Positions 32,752-44,008 of a stretch of 64,000 nt of DNA are shown piece after piece. This stretch comes from Datura wrightii. Lineage: Eukaryota; Streptophyta; Magnoliopsida; Solanales; Solanaceae. The translations under genes were made by a program, and so were the position numbers. The DNA lies in NCBI GenBank assembly GCA_035772735.1, contig JASDFA010000007.1, forward strand, positions 79,123,501 through 79,187,500, given 5' to 3'. The notes under the pieces are model-generated. The model saw only the letters and a program-made list of their open reading frames with translations, ran no database searches and was not told the origin of the DNA. How positions within the stretch are numbered: the first letter of the stretch is position 1; the number at the start of each line of letters is the position of its first letter.

Positions 32752-33009
32752 TGACTGACTAGGGATGTGATTCCCAACTGACTAAAGGGAAAACATGCTC
32801 AACTGGTAACTAGGAATGTCAGTCCCGACCGACTAGGAATGTGAGTCCCAACCGACTAGGGATGTGAGTCCCGACCAACTAGGGATGTGAGTCCCGACCA
32901 ACTAGGAATGTGAGTCCCAACCGACTAGGGATGTGAGTCCCGACCAACTAGGGATGTGAGTCCCAACCGACTAAAGAAAAAAACACTCAACTAGTGACTA
33001 GGGATGTGA
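32752..33009 (+). repeat. 23-bp minisatellite in the 5' LTR of F
   Basis: About seven near-perfect copies of gactagggatgtgagtcccgacc (shown here as period 23: gactagg, then gatgtgagtccc, then gacc), densest at 32812-32970. Element E2 is inserted in the array, and its TGTGA duplication comes from the unit. The 3' LTR of F has only about two units. Confidence 0.8.
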
Positions 33010-35444
33010 TATTATATCGCGGGAACCCAAGGATCAGACCCGGAGGTGGAAACGGAGAAAAACTAAAAATTCACACCAGGTCACAAAATGACCCGCGAGG
33101 TTGGTCGTGAGGAGTGACCATGAGTCGTGAGGTGAGTCATGGTCAGCATGGTTTGGCAAAGTTTGAGCGAGGAGGCCACGGGCCCGACCACGAGTCGTGG
33201 CCAGACCTCACGACTCGTGAGATGACCCGTGGTCAACCCTGGAGGATTGGCAAGTTGGGATGGACAGTGTAGGCCACGGAAAGTGACCACGAGTCGTGGT
33301 CTGACCTCACGACTCATGAAGTCACCCGTGCAGTTCCCTTGGATGTTTGGGCAGTGGACTCAACAGATCAAGGCCACGAGACATGCCCTATGGCAACGAC
33401 TCGTTAGGTCCCTCGTGGGGACTGGCGACCAGAATTTCCTGCATTTTAATAAGGGTGTTTTTGTAACTTCCTAAGTCCCTAAGTCCTAAACTACGTCATT
33501 TTTTTTATTTTCTAAGTGTGATAAGAGGAGTTAAGTCCCTATTGCATGCCCATTCTAAAGAAAAAGCTTAGAGAATCATTGTTCGCGACCCAGGGTTTTA
33601 TTTTATCATCAATCCAATCCCCGTTCACAATTTTTCTTTTTCTTATCAATGAATAGATCTCTTTACTTGTATGACTTAGATGTCTATTTTTCATAGAGAA
33701 ATTTCTGATCAAGGATAGACCAAGAGCCCTTTTGCATCATATCTAAGGGATTCCTCGGTTCGGGCCGAAGAATCTTTGCTCACAGCAATTGTGACCTCTG
33801 GGGATGTTGATTCTTTGGGATCCTTCCTTTCTTCAAACGGAATGAAAAGAGATAGAATCAAGCCAATTCAAAGGGTAATCTAGAAATAAATGAGTCACTC
33901 CCCAAATTTTCATTAATTTCTTTGTGGGTGCTCAAGGAATTTTAAGAGCATCTATTCCCAAGTATGTACGGTTTTAAAATGCGTGGAATTCTTCCTCACC
34001 CATGTCCAATTTCAAGTTAATTCATGAATTCCCCTATTCAAATTCCACGGGGCTTTACCCAAAACATGACAATGTGATTTCTCTTTAGGAGTATGTTTTA
34101 ATTGAGTTTTAATTATTGAATTATGAATGATGGGCGGGTTTTATTATTATTTTCATTAAGTCATGTTTCAACCTTTTAAATCCAAAATGCCCATTATGAA
34201 AATTCATGAAAGTTATGATTTATGATGTCTTCTCTATAATTTGAGTTTATTGATGATAGTAAAGCATGATTTTCAAGTTAACCATGTTTATGAGCATGTT
34301 TTGAAAGAATTGAATATGATGGAGTATTGGGAAATGCCCACATGTAGAAGAATGATTTGCGATTTATGAAACAAATTGCTTGATTTATCGATTTATTATG
34401 TTGGCTGATGAAAAGGGCCCATGATTCTTGGCTAATCATGGTTTAAAGGGGATCAATGATGATAAATGTTATATCTTAGCCAATGAATATTTATCCATGA
34501 TGTTAATAATTTACGTATGAGCCTATATGCATGTTTTTGAGAGCTGTGTATAGCACCGAGCAGCTTGGCATTCAAAGGACTACGTCGGTGTCTCATATCC
34601 ATGTGCCACCGTGGGTTGTAAATGATATGATGTATTGATAATGATCCCCTAGAATGTGATATCATGCTTTATGCATGTACCTCGCCTGGCAAGCCAGGGT
34701 CGGCTCTGCCCACTTGAGCAAGACAGTGGGGCATCATGAAAGACTCTACCATGATGGTGTCGGTTGTGACAAGTCCTCCCATTGTTCAACATGTTTTATG
34801 CATTATTTTGTTTATGTTATTTCCTCAAGTTATATTATGATAAAGTTATTTACGATTATGGTAATGAATGATTATGAATGATTTGAAAGCCTTAAGCCCT
34901 ATGTTTTATTACGACTATTTTGATGAAAGCACGATTTCCTTCTCCTATGTCAATTTATGAGTTTACTTTATTTTTAAAATGTCCATTTTACTTAACTTGA
35001 ATATTCAGTAAATTCCATGTACTGACCGCATACTTTTTATGCTATATCGTTTCATGATACAGGGTCCGGATCTCATGCTCATCCACATCCTTTGTCCATC
35101 TCAGCTTATGCTTTCAACTCATTGGTGAGTCCTCATGTTCCTAGGGCCGTTTGATTGACTTTCATGTTGTTTATATTCAGTTTTGGTTGGGACAGTCAGT
35201 GATGTTGTCCCATCAACCCATCTTATGTTTTAGAGGATTTTAGATAAATATGTAGTGCTCAGTTGTGTATATGTTCAGTATTTCTTGATGTTACACTATA
35301 ATTATGTTTCTGCTATATATTTACTATTATCGTTCCACTTATTTGAATGAGATTAGTTGTATGCATGAGCCATGGGTCGACTTGGGGTCCCTCGGGTTCC
35401 CTTGTCCCGTGTCTACGATCCGAGTGTACGTTGGGGTCGTGACA
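33010..35444 (+). repeat. 5' LTR of E2, with an extra ~320-bp insert
   Basis: 2435 bp against 2142 bp for the 3' LTR. The excess is at about 33575-33897, a sequence absent from the other LTR. CACGAGTCGTGG-type palindromes lie at 33100-33420; the conserved stem-loop is at 35043-35061 and a GGTGAGT motif at 35124. Confidence 0.88.
33575..33897 (+). other. LTR-specific insert with plastid ycf2-like segment
   Basis: This stretch interrupts the 5' LTR of E2 and is missing from its 3' LTR. 33806-33870 resembles plastid ycf2: one frame reads ILWDPSFLQTE, then a stop and EIES, as in ycf2 from memory. It may be a nuclear insertion of plastid DNA. The rest (33575-33805) is unidentified. Confidence 0.45.
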
Positions 35445-35654
35445 AACTTTGTATGAGAGGAATAGGTTTAGATGTGTCCCAGGGAGTCTGAAAGTCGCGT
35501 TAGGTAGAGTCATTTTCATGGGTGTGAAGTGCACCAAACCTATGATGAAGAGGCTACTAAACGTTTAGGAAATGTTCCCTTCTTTCATGTTCTATTTCGT
35601 GCGATGAAAATCCTTTTCATCCTTCTAATTCATGCGATTCCCAATTGCAGAGTT

Positions 35655-36908
35655 ATGGCTCCTAGAACAATGAATGGAAGGAGGATTGGAAATGATGAAG
35701 GCCGCAGAGATGGAAATGACCATGGGCATCAGCAAGCCCCACCTATTCCGAATCTCCAAGCACAGAGCCAGCTACCCACGTCAAGTTTCAAGCGGCAATT
35801 CAGATGTTGGCACTAGCCTTGACCGCTCAGGTCAATCAGTAGGCTGTTGCACAGGTTCCATAGAATGACAATGCAGTGGCGACTCATATTAGAGACTTCT
35901 TGAGGATGAACCCTCTCGAGTTCACAGGATCAAAGGTGGATGAGGATCCACACGAGTTCATCGAAGGGATCATGAAGGTCACCCAGGTTATGGGGGTAAC
36001 AAATGGGGAGTGTGTAAACTTGTCCTCTTACCAGCTAAAAGAGGTCGCTCATATTTGGTACAAACAATGGAAGGACAGCAGGGCAGCAGGAGTGGGCCCT
36101 ATCAACTGGGATGAGTTCCACATGTCCTTTCTCGATAGGTTCTTCCATCGGGAAATGAGGGAGTTGAAAGCAACAGAGTTTGTAAAGCTCAAGCAGGGAA
36201 AAATGACAGTGCTGGAGTATTCTCTTGAGTTCACCCAGTTGTCAAAATACGCCCCAGAGTTGGTGGTGGTTAGAGGGCGCGGGTGAGCTGATTTGTTCAT
36301 GGCGTGGCTGGTCATGTAGACAAGGATTGCAGGACTGCCATGCTACTATAGGTGGCGGAAAGCGCCAAAACCGATTCTATTCCCTTGCCTCGCTCCAGGA
36401 GAAAGAGACATCGCCAGACGTGGTCACTGGTATGTTGCGTGCCTCTCATATTAATGTTTATGCCTTGCTAGATCTGGGAGCTACATTGTGTTTCGTGACT
36501 CCTTACATTGCTAGTAGCCTTGGAGTTAGTCCCGAGACCTTGTCAAAAGTTTTTTCAGTTTCTACCCCAGTTGGTGATTTGGTCATAGCTAGACGAGTAT
36601 ACAGAGAGTTCCCGGTCACTGTGTTGCATAAGGTTACCTCCACATACCTTGTAGTGTTAGCCATGAATGACATTGACGTTACTCTTGGTATGGATTGGTT
36701 GTTTGAATGTTATGCTTCGATTAATTGTAGGACTCATACCATGGAGTTTCGTTTTCCGGGTGAGTCAGTTTTGGAGTGGAAGGGTAGTTCGGCGGTACCA
36801 GCAGGTTGGTTTATTTCCTATCTCAAGGCTAGGAAGATGATCTCTAAGGGATGCATGTACCACCTAGTTAGAGTTAAGGATGTTGATTCTGAGACCCCGA
36901 CTATCTAG
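35655..36908 (+). pseudogene. gag and protease of E2 (frame-broken)
   Basis: ATG at 35655. The frame breaks near 35790; the Gag core is open at 35876-36286 (RDFLRMNPLEF; the SKVDEDPHEF region; TVLEYSLEFTQLSKYAPE). After about 36286 the sequence jumps to the protease region, so the zinc knuckles present in E are deleted. The protease (36430-36908) has ALLDLGAT and DVTLGMDWL, the usual active-site and C-terminal motifs of chromovirus proteases. A TAG at 36906 ends the frame. Not functional as read. Confidence 0.8.
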
Positions 36909-37712
36909 TCAGTTCAGGTGGTGTGCAAATATCCCGAGGTGTTTCCCGATGATTTTCCATGTGTTCCTCCAAAAAGGGAAATTGATTTCGGGATTGATCT
37001 ATTGCCAGATACGTAGCCTATTTCTATCCCTCCTTACAGGATGGCTCCAGCTGAGCTAAAGGAATTGAAGGATCATTTAAGGGATTTTTTGGATAACGGC
37101 TTCATTAGACCGAGCCAGTCACCATGGGGTGCACCAGTTTTATTTTTTCAAAATAAGGATGGCTCCCTTAGAATGTGTATTGACTATCGGCAGTTGAACA
37201 AGGTTACCATAAAGAATCGGTACCCCTTGCCTAGGATTGATGATTTATTTGACCAGCTCCATAGTTCTAGGTGTTTCTCGAAGATAAATCTCAGGTCCGG
37301 ATATCACCAGCTCAGAGTACGGGGGTGTGATATTCCAAAGACAGCCTTCAGGACTCGATATGGCCACTACAAATTTGTTGTTATGTATTTTGGGCTAACC
37401 AATGCTCCTGCAGCTTTTATAGACCTAACCAACAGGGTGTTCAAGCAATACTTTTGTATGTTCGTGATCATGTTCATCGACGACATTCTTATATACTCCT
37501 GGAGCAAGGAGGAGCATGCCACTCATTTGAGAATAGTGCTACAAACCCTCAAGGATCGTCAGCTGTATGCAAAGTTTAGCAAGTGTGAATTTTCGCTAGA
37601 CTCGGTGGCATTTCTGGGTCACGTGGTATCAAGAGAAGGCATAAGGGTAGATTCTCATAAGATAGAGGTGGTGAAGAATTGGCCCAGACAGGTGAATCCT
37701 TCAGAAATCTAG
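36909..37712 (+). pseudogene. Reverse transcriptase of E2
   Basis: In the same frame as the protease but with stops at 36906-36908 and about 37014. The open part (37041-37712) has SPWGAPVLFF, MCIDYRQLNK, the catalytic loop FIDDILIYS and FLGHVVS. The first catalytic aspartate is lost: KINLRSGY replaces KIDLRSGY. It is therefore probably inactive even apart from the stops. Confidence 0.85.
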
Positions 37713-38560
37713 ATTTTCTTTGTCCTAGTTGGCTACTACTAGAGGTTTCTTGAGGGTTTCTCATCCATTGCAACACATTTGACTAAGTTGACTCAGAAAA
37801 AGGTAATATTCCAATGGTCGAATGCTTGTGAGAAAAGCTTCAATGAGTTGAAGACCCGACTCACTTCAACACCAGTGTTGACCTTACTCAAGGGTACCGA
37901 TGGCTACATTGTCTATTGTGATGCTTCGAGAGATGGACTGAGATGTGTGTTGATGCAGCGTGGTAAGGTAATAGCATATGCCTCGAGACAGCTAAAGGTC
38001 CATGAAAAGAATTATCCGACCCATGATCTTGAGCTGGCCATTGTTGTATTTCCACTAAAGTTATGGCGGCATTACTTGTATGGAGTCCATATGGATGTAT
38101 TTACGGATCACAAGAGTTTGCGATATGTGTTCACATAGAAAGATCTAAATCTTCGGCAAAGGGGGTGGTTGGAGTTACTTAAGGACTATGACATGAGTGT
38201 CCTATACCACCCGAGCAGGGCTAATGTGGTCGCGGATGAGCTTAGTACACTCTCCATGGAAAGTGCGTCCCACATGGATAAGAGAAAGGAGTTGGTGAAG
38301 GATGTCCACCGACTAGCAAGGCTGGGAGTTAGATTGATCGATTCGATCGATGGCAGTGTTGTAGTACATAACGGGTCAGAATCATCCTTGGTGGTAAATG
38401 TGAAATCCAAGCAAGATGCGGATCCAATATTTAGGAAGCTAAAGGAGGCAGTGCGGAGTCAGAAGGTGGAGGTCTTCTCCCAAGGGGGAGATGGCTGCTA
38501 CGATACCAAGGTCGCCTATGTGTTTCAAACGTTGATAATTTGAGAGTTTAGATATTAGAT
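37713..38560 (+). pseudogene. RNase H and linker of E2
   Basis: Follows a stop at 37710-37712. The open stretch 37779-38138 has the RNase H acidic residues in YCDAS, LELA and FTDHKSL. A TAG ends it, and 38169-38543 continues in the usual sequence of chromovirus pol (SRANVVADELS). Confidence 0.8.
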
Positions 38561-39803
38561 GAGGCACATGGTACTAGATATTCTATCCACCCTGGATCCA
38601 CGATGATGTATCGGGACTTGCGTGAAATTTATTGGTGGGATGGTATGAAGAAGGATATTGCGAAGTTTGTAGCAAAACATCCAAACTTCCCAGAGTGAAA
38701 GTCGAACATCAAAGGCTAGAGGCGTACTTCAGGATATCAGCATCCCCACTTGGAAGTGGGAAGAGATTAATATGGATTTTTTTACAGGCCTACCTCGTAC
38801 ACCCCGACAATACGACTCCATTTGGGTTGTAGTTGACAGGTTAACTAAGGCTGCATATTTACTACCGGTCAAGACCACGGATTTAGCAGATGATTATTCT
38901 AGGTTGTATATTTGGGAGTTAGTTCGACTTCATGGAGTTCCCTTGTCTATTATTTCAGACCGAGGTACTCAATTTACTACTCAATTTTGTCGTTCTTTCC
39001 AAAAAGGACTTGGGACGCAGGTTAAGCTCAGTACAACCTTCCATCCACAAATAGACGGCCAGGCAGAACGAACAATTCAGACCCTTGAGGATATGTTGAG
39101 GGAATGTTTTTTGGATATTGAAGGTTCTTGGGATGATCATTTTCCCTTGATCGAGTTTGCTTATAATAACAGTTACCACTCTAGTATCCAGATGGCCCCG
39201 TTCGAGGCTCTTTATGGGTGGAGGAGTAGATCTCCCATTGGATGGTTCAAGGTTGGTGAGGCAGCTACGATAGGACCAGATTCGGTTCATGAGGTGGTGG
39301 TGAAGGTTCAGTTGATAAGGGACTGATTGAAAAATGTTCAGAGTCATCAAAAATCGTATGCTGATGTGAGGAGAAGAGTTTTGGAGTTTGATGTGGACGA
39401 CTGGGTATTTCTAAAGGTATCTCCCATGAAGGGGGTCGTGTGGTTCGGAAAGAAAGGTAAACTCAGTCACCGCTATGTTGGCCCCGATCGGGTTGTGAGA
39501 AGAGTTGGTATAGTAGCATATAAGTTGGACTTGCCTTCGGAGCTATCTTCGGTTAATCTCGTCTTTCATGTGTCACTTTTGAAAAAGTGCTTGGGTGGTC
39601 CAGCCTTGGTAGTTCCAGTAGATAGCATTGGAGTGAAGGACAACCTTAGTGATGAAGAAATTCCCATTGAAGTCTTGATCATCAGGTTCGGAGGTTGAGG
39701 AACAAAGAAGTAGCTTCAGTTAAAGTATTACGGAGAAATCAAAATGTTGAGGGAGTTACATAGGAAGCCCAAGCAGATATGATATCTAAATACCCTCATT
39801 TGT
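38561..39803 (+). pseudogene. Integrase and chromodomain-like tail of E2
   Basis: Frame-broken zinc-binding part (38561-38760). Then the core with catalytic D (MDFFTGLP, 38772), D (SDRGTQF, near 38958) and E (GQAERTIQ, near 39065). The tail at 39327-39698 has the GPY-like LSHRYVGP and NLVFHVSLLKKC. After a stop, 39690-39803 still encodes a decayed chromodomain (RLRNKEVASVKVL, then YPHLF), the mark of the Tekay/Del clade. Chromodomains steer integration to particular chromatin. Confidence 0.8.
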
Positions 39804-40061
39804 TCCCTAACGGTTTAGTTTCAGTTTGAGGTATCAATTTTTCCCTAAACCTTTAATCAGCTTTTCCCGTTCAGTTCATGTGTACAATTTGTTTTACGAT
39901 ATTGTAAACGTATTTGATGTCTGAATTCAGTTTACCTATGTAGTTCTTTTCGGAAGTAGTCATTTAGTCCATTTTCAACTTAAATGACCGGTAATTGTAT
40001 ATGTTGATAGTTTTTATCTGAGTTTTCTGCATGTTTCTAATAATCAAGGACGAATTTTCCC

Positions 40062-42216
40062 AAGGGGGAGACATTGTTATACCCTAGGAACCCATGGATC
40101 AGACCCGGAGGTGGACTGGAGAAAAATTAAAAATTCGCACCAGGTCACAGAACAACTCGTGAGGTTGGTCATGAGGAGTGACCACGAGTCGCGAGGTGAC
40201 TCGTGGTCATTATGGTTTGGAATAGTTTGAGTGAGGAGGCCACGGCCCGACCACTACTCGTGGTCAGACCTCACGAGTCGTGAGGTCACCCGTGGTCAAT
40301 ACTGGAAGAATTGCAAGTTGGGATAGGCAGTGTAGGCTAAGGAAGGTGACCACGAGTCGTGGTCTGACATTACGACTCATGAAGCCATCCGTGGGGTTCC
40401 CTTGGATGTTTGAACAGTGGACTCAATGGATCATGTCCATGAGTAGTGCCCTGTGGCAATGACCCGTTAGGTCTCTCGTGGGGGCTGGCGACCAGCATTT
40501 CCTGCATTTTAGTAACGGTGTTTTCATAACTTCCTAAGTCCCTAAGGTCTAAACTACGTTGTTTTGGATATTTTCTGAGTGTGATAAGAGGAGTTAAGTC
40601 CCTATTGCATGCCCATTCTCTTGCAAAAGCTTAGAGAGGCTTTTGGGAGATTCAAGGCCTTCTTCCCAAATTTTCATCAATTTCTTTGTGGGTGCTAAAG
40701 GAATTTTAAATCCATCTATTCCCAGGTTTGTAGGATTTTCAAATGGGTGGAATTCTTCCTCACCCATGCCCAATTTTGAGTTAATTCATGAATTCCCCTA
40801 TTCAAATTCCATGGGATTTTACCCAAAGCATGACAATGTGATTTCTCTTTATGGGTATGTTTTAATTGCATTTTAATAATTGAATTATGAATGATGGGCA
40901 GGTTTTATTATTATTTTCATTAATTCATGATTCAATCTTTTAAATCCAAAATGCCCATTTGATGAAAGTTCATGAAAGTTATGATTTATGATGACTACTC
41001 TATAATTTGAGTTTATTGATGATAGAAAAGCATGATTTTCAAGTTAACCATGTTTATGAGCATGTTTTGAAAGAATTGAATATGATGGAATATTGTGCAA
41101 TGCCCACGTGTAGAAGAATGATTTTTGATTTATGAAACGAATTACTTGATTTATCAGTTTATGATATTGGCTGATGAAATGGGTCCATGATTCTTGGCTA
41201 AGCGTGTTTTAAAGGGAATCAATGATGCTAAATGTTATATCTTAGCCAATGAATTTCTATGCATAATTTTAATGATTTATGTATCAACCTATATGCATAT
41301 TTTTGGGAGCCGTGTCTAGCATCAAGCAGCCCGGTGTTCAAAGGACTATGCTGGTGTCTCATAACCATGTGCCACCGTGGGTTGTAAATGATATGATGTA
41401 TTGATAATGATCCCCTTGAATGTTATATCATACTTTATGCATGAACGCCTGGAAAGCCAGGGTTGGCTCTGCCCACTTCAGCGAGACAGTGGGGCATCAT
41501 GAAAGGCTCTACTATGATGGTGTTGGTTATGACGAGTCCTCCCTTTATTCTGCATGTTTTATGCATTGTTATGCTTATGTTATTGGCTCAAGTTATATTA
41601 TGATAAAGTTATTTATGATTATGATAATGAATGATTATGAATCATTTGAAAGCCTTGAGCCCTATGTTTTATTACGATGATTTTGATGCCAGCACGATGT
41701 CCTTCACCTATGTCTATTTATGAGTTTACTTTACTTTTATAATGTCCGTGTTACTTACCTTGAATACTTAGTATATTTCATCTATTGACCGCATACTTTC
41801 TATGCTGTATCGTTTCATGATACAGGTCCGGATCTCAAGCTCTTCCTCATCCTTAATCCATCTCAACTTACACTTTCAGCTCATTAGTGAGTCCTCATGT
41901 TCCGAGGGCCATTTGATTTACCATCATGTTGTTTACATTCTGTTTTGGCCTGGTTAGTTGGGGATGTTGTCCCATCAACCCATCTTATGTTTTAGAGGCT
42001 TTCAGATAAGTATGTAGTGCTCAGCGGTGTATATTTTTAGTATTTAATAACGCTACTCTGTAATTACGTTTCCGCTATATCTTTATCATTATCGTTCCGC
42101 TTATTTGAATGAGATTAGTTTTATGCATGAGCCATGGGTTGACTTGGGTTCGCTTGAGGTCCCTTGAGGTCCCTTGTCCTGTGCCTACAATCTTGGTGTA
42201 TGTTTGGGTAGTGACA
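40062..42216 (+). repeat. Polypurine tract and 3' LTR of E2
   Basis: Polypurine tract AAGGGGGAGACAT at 40062-40074; LTR from TGTTATACCC (40075) to GTGACA (42216). Stem-loop TGTATC-GTTTCAT-GATACA at 41806-41824. CACGAGTCG palindromes at 40180-40400. Confidence 0.88.
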
Positions 42217-42221
42217 TGTGA

Positions 42222-44008
42222 GTCTCGATAGGCTAGAGCTAGTCTAAATTACTACAGCTAATCAGAGACAAGAACATTCACCACTTTCATCATGCAATAT
42301 TCATTTTGAAAGAATTAGAGCTACCTTATAATACACATAGGGTCAACAATCTGACATATCACTCACATGCTTTATCATCATAATTTACATAATCACGGAT
42401 CCAATTCAAAATTTGTTTTAAAAATGTTACACTAACGAGCATTCTATAAATTCACATTATTCACTATACTATCACAACATCTTAAATTCCAAATTCATCT
42501 CATTCAACATGTAGCATAGGGTCATGCATGGTCCATAAGTTCAATTCATACTTTCTCATTGATACATTTATTGATTTATTTAGATTTACAGACAACCCGT
42601 ACATTTAACTCATACCTCATCATTTTCATCAAAACCATGGGAGGAACATTCATTTTTCATTTCATAATATAGTCCAATTTATGAGAAATATGCAATAATT
42701 AGGCCATTTTCATAGATTCACCTCATACCCAACAAATTTAATCGAAAACATAGTGATAATACATAATTTACTTTCAATTGATCAATCCCACAGGCTCCAA
42801 ACTCATCTCAACGTAATTATCAATGGAATAATTGGGTTATTAGGTATAATCATACAATATTCACATAATTTAATCATGGATATGATTTACTACGGTAATT
42901 GAGTGAATAATAACAAAGACCCATTAAAAACTCAAGCCAATTTATGGAGAACATTCCACACACATGCATTTCCATCATATAATCAACAATTCAAGACAAT
43001 CCATTAATTTATATCCAATTAATTTCATAATCACAGTAAATCTTAGCATTCAAGAAAGTATAGGAGAATTTACCCATCACACAAACCCTATATCACGCTT
43101 TTCTATATTAGTTGAAATTGGGCTTTTGATAAAAACATTTTGGGGCACAGGATGGAAGATTATCCTTGTTGAAAGACCCGCATACCTGGTAGAAGAAGTC
43201 CCACTCGAAATTGCACCTTGAAGCTTCAAGGAAATATCTTGAGGAAACCTTGATTTGTGAAAAGAGGAACGAAAGTTGAGAGAATGAGATTTTTCGAATG
43301 AAAAACCCTTAAAAACATCCCTTACAAGCCCAATACGACACCACTTTAATTCTGGAAGTATCAGACATTACCAAAATACCCCTGGGAAAAACTAAAAAAG
43401 TAGCCCGATTTGGAACCACGACTCACGTGACGAGTCATTATCTCCTCAAATGACTCGTCGTCACGCCCGTTAGGTACACTGGAAAAATAATACACTGCTT
43501 CATCTCCTTCAACCCATGAGCAACATAACGAGTCGTTACCTTCCCAAATGACTCATTGGATCCACTTATCAAGTACATTGGAAATCAATTCACGGCTTCA
43601 TCTCCTCCCACCTAACGACTGAGTGACGAGTCGTTGCCACACCTAATGACTCGTCGTGCCCTTTCGTCAGCTACAATGGCTCCTCAACTAGTTCACCATC
43701 CAACGACTGACATGATGAGTCGTTACTTGATCCAACGACTCGTCAATCCATCCGCCACCCCCACTAGACAAACCTTATATCCCATCCAACGATCGACACC
43801 ATGGGTCATTACAAGCTCTAAAGACCTATTACGATTATCCATTGCCTCTGACTAGGAACCCTTTTCCCCATCTCACCATTGCTCTCACGACCCATCAAAG
43901 GGACTAATGACTCGTTAGACGAGTCGTTTTGAGGCCATTTTGCAGATTTTACTACTGAACTCATTCAACTCCGAGTTTTAAATCTTGGGAACTTTTTAGG
44001 TTGTTACA
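42222..44008 (-). repeat. Remainder of the 5' LTR of element F
   Basis: Continues the LTR interrupted at 33009 and aligns with 28266-29772 of the 3' LTR. It has about 300 bp (43590-43910) of ACGAGTCG-type repeats that the 3' LTR lacks. No gene; the ORFs here are chance openings. Confidence 0.8.

Larger units (their letters stand above)
33010..42216 (+). mobile_element. Element E2: full-length but decayed Del/Tekay-like chromovirus
   Basis: 9.2 kb with LTRs at 33010-35444 and 40075-42216, flanked by TGTGA (33005-33009, 42217-42221). The internal region encodes Gag, protease, reverse transcriptase, RNase H, integrase and a chromodomain-like tail, all with stops or shifts. The 5' LTR begins TATTATAT, where the 3' LTR has the standard TGTTATAC. 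It has no CCHC zinc knuckle in Gag, unlike E. Confidence 0.9.
27333..44008 (-). mobile_element. Element F: gag-only chromovirus derivative, split by E2
   Basis: Minus-strand element. The 3' LTR is 27333-29772, the internal region 29773-31932, and the 5' LTR 31933-33009 plus 42222-44008. The primer site is iMet-like with one change (RC of ggctctgacaccaa, 31917-31930). The 2.16-kb internal region holds only gag remnants, with no protease, reverse transcriptase or integrase. The 5' LTR is about 400 bp longer than the 3' LTR because of a 23-bp repeat array and about 300 bp near 43590-43910. A clean target duplication was not found at 27328-27332 and 44009-44013. Confidence 0.8.

Noticed and set aside
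32752..33009. CRISPR-like array
   Set aside because: The repeats are directly adjacent with no unique spacers, lie within an LTR, and the DNA is plant nuclear. It is a minisatellite.
33081..33474. ORFs in the palindrome-rich part of the E2 LTR
   Set aside because: The CACGA/TCGTG repeats make open frames on both strands. There is no domain and no conservation of frame in the 3' LTR.
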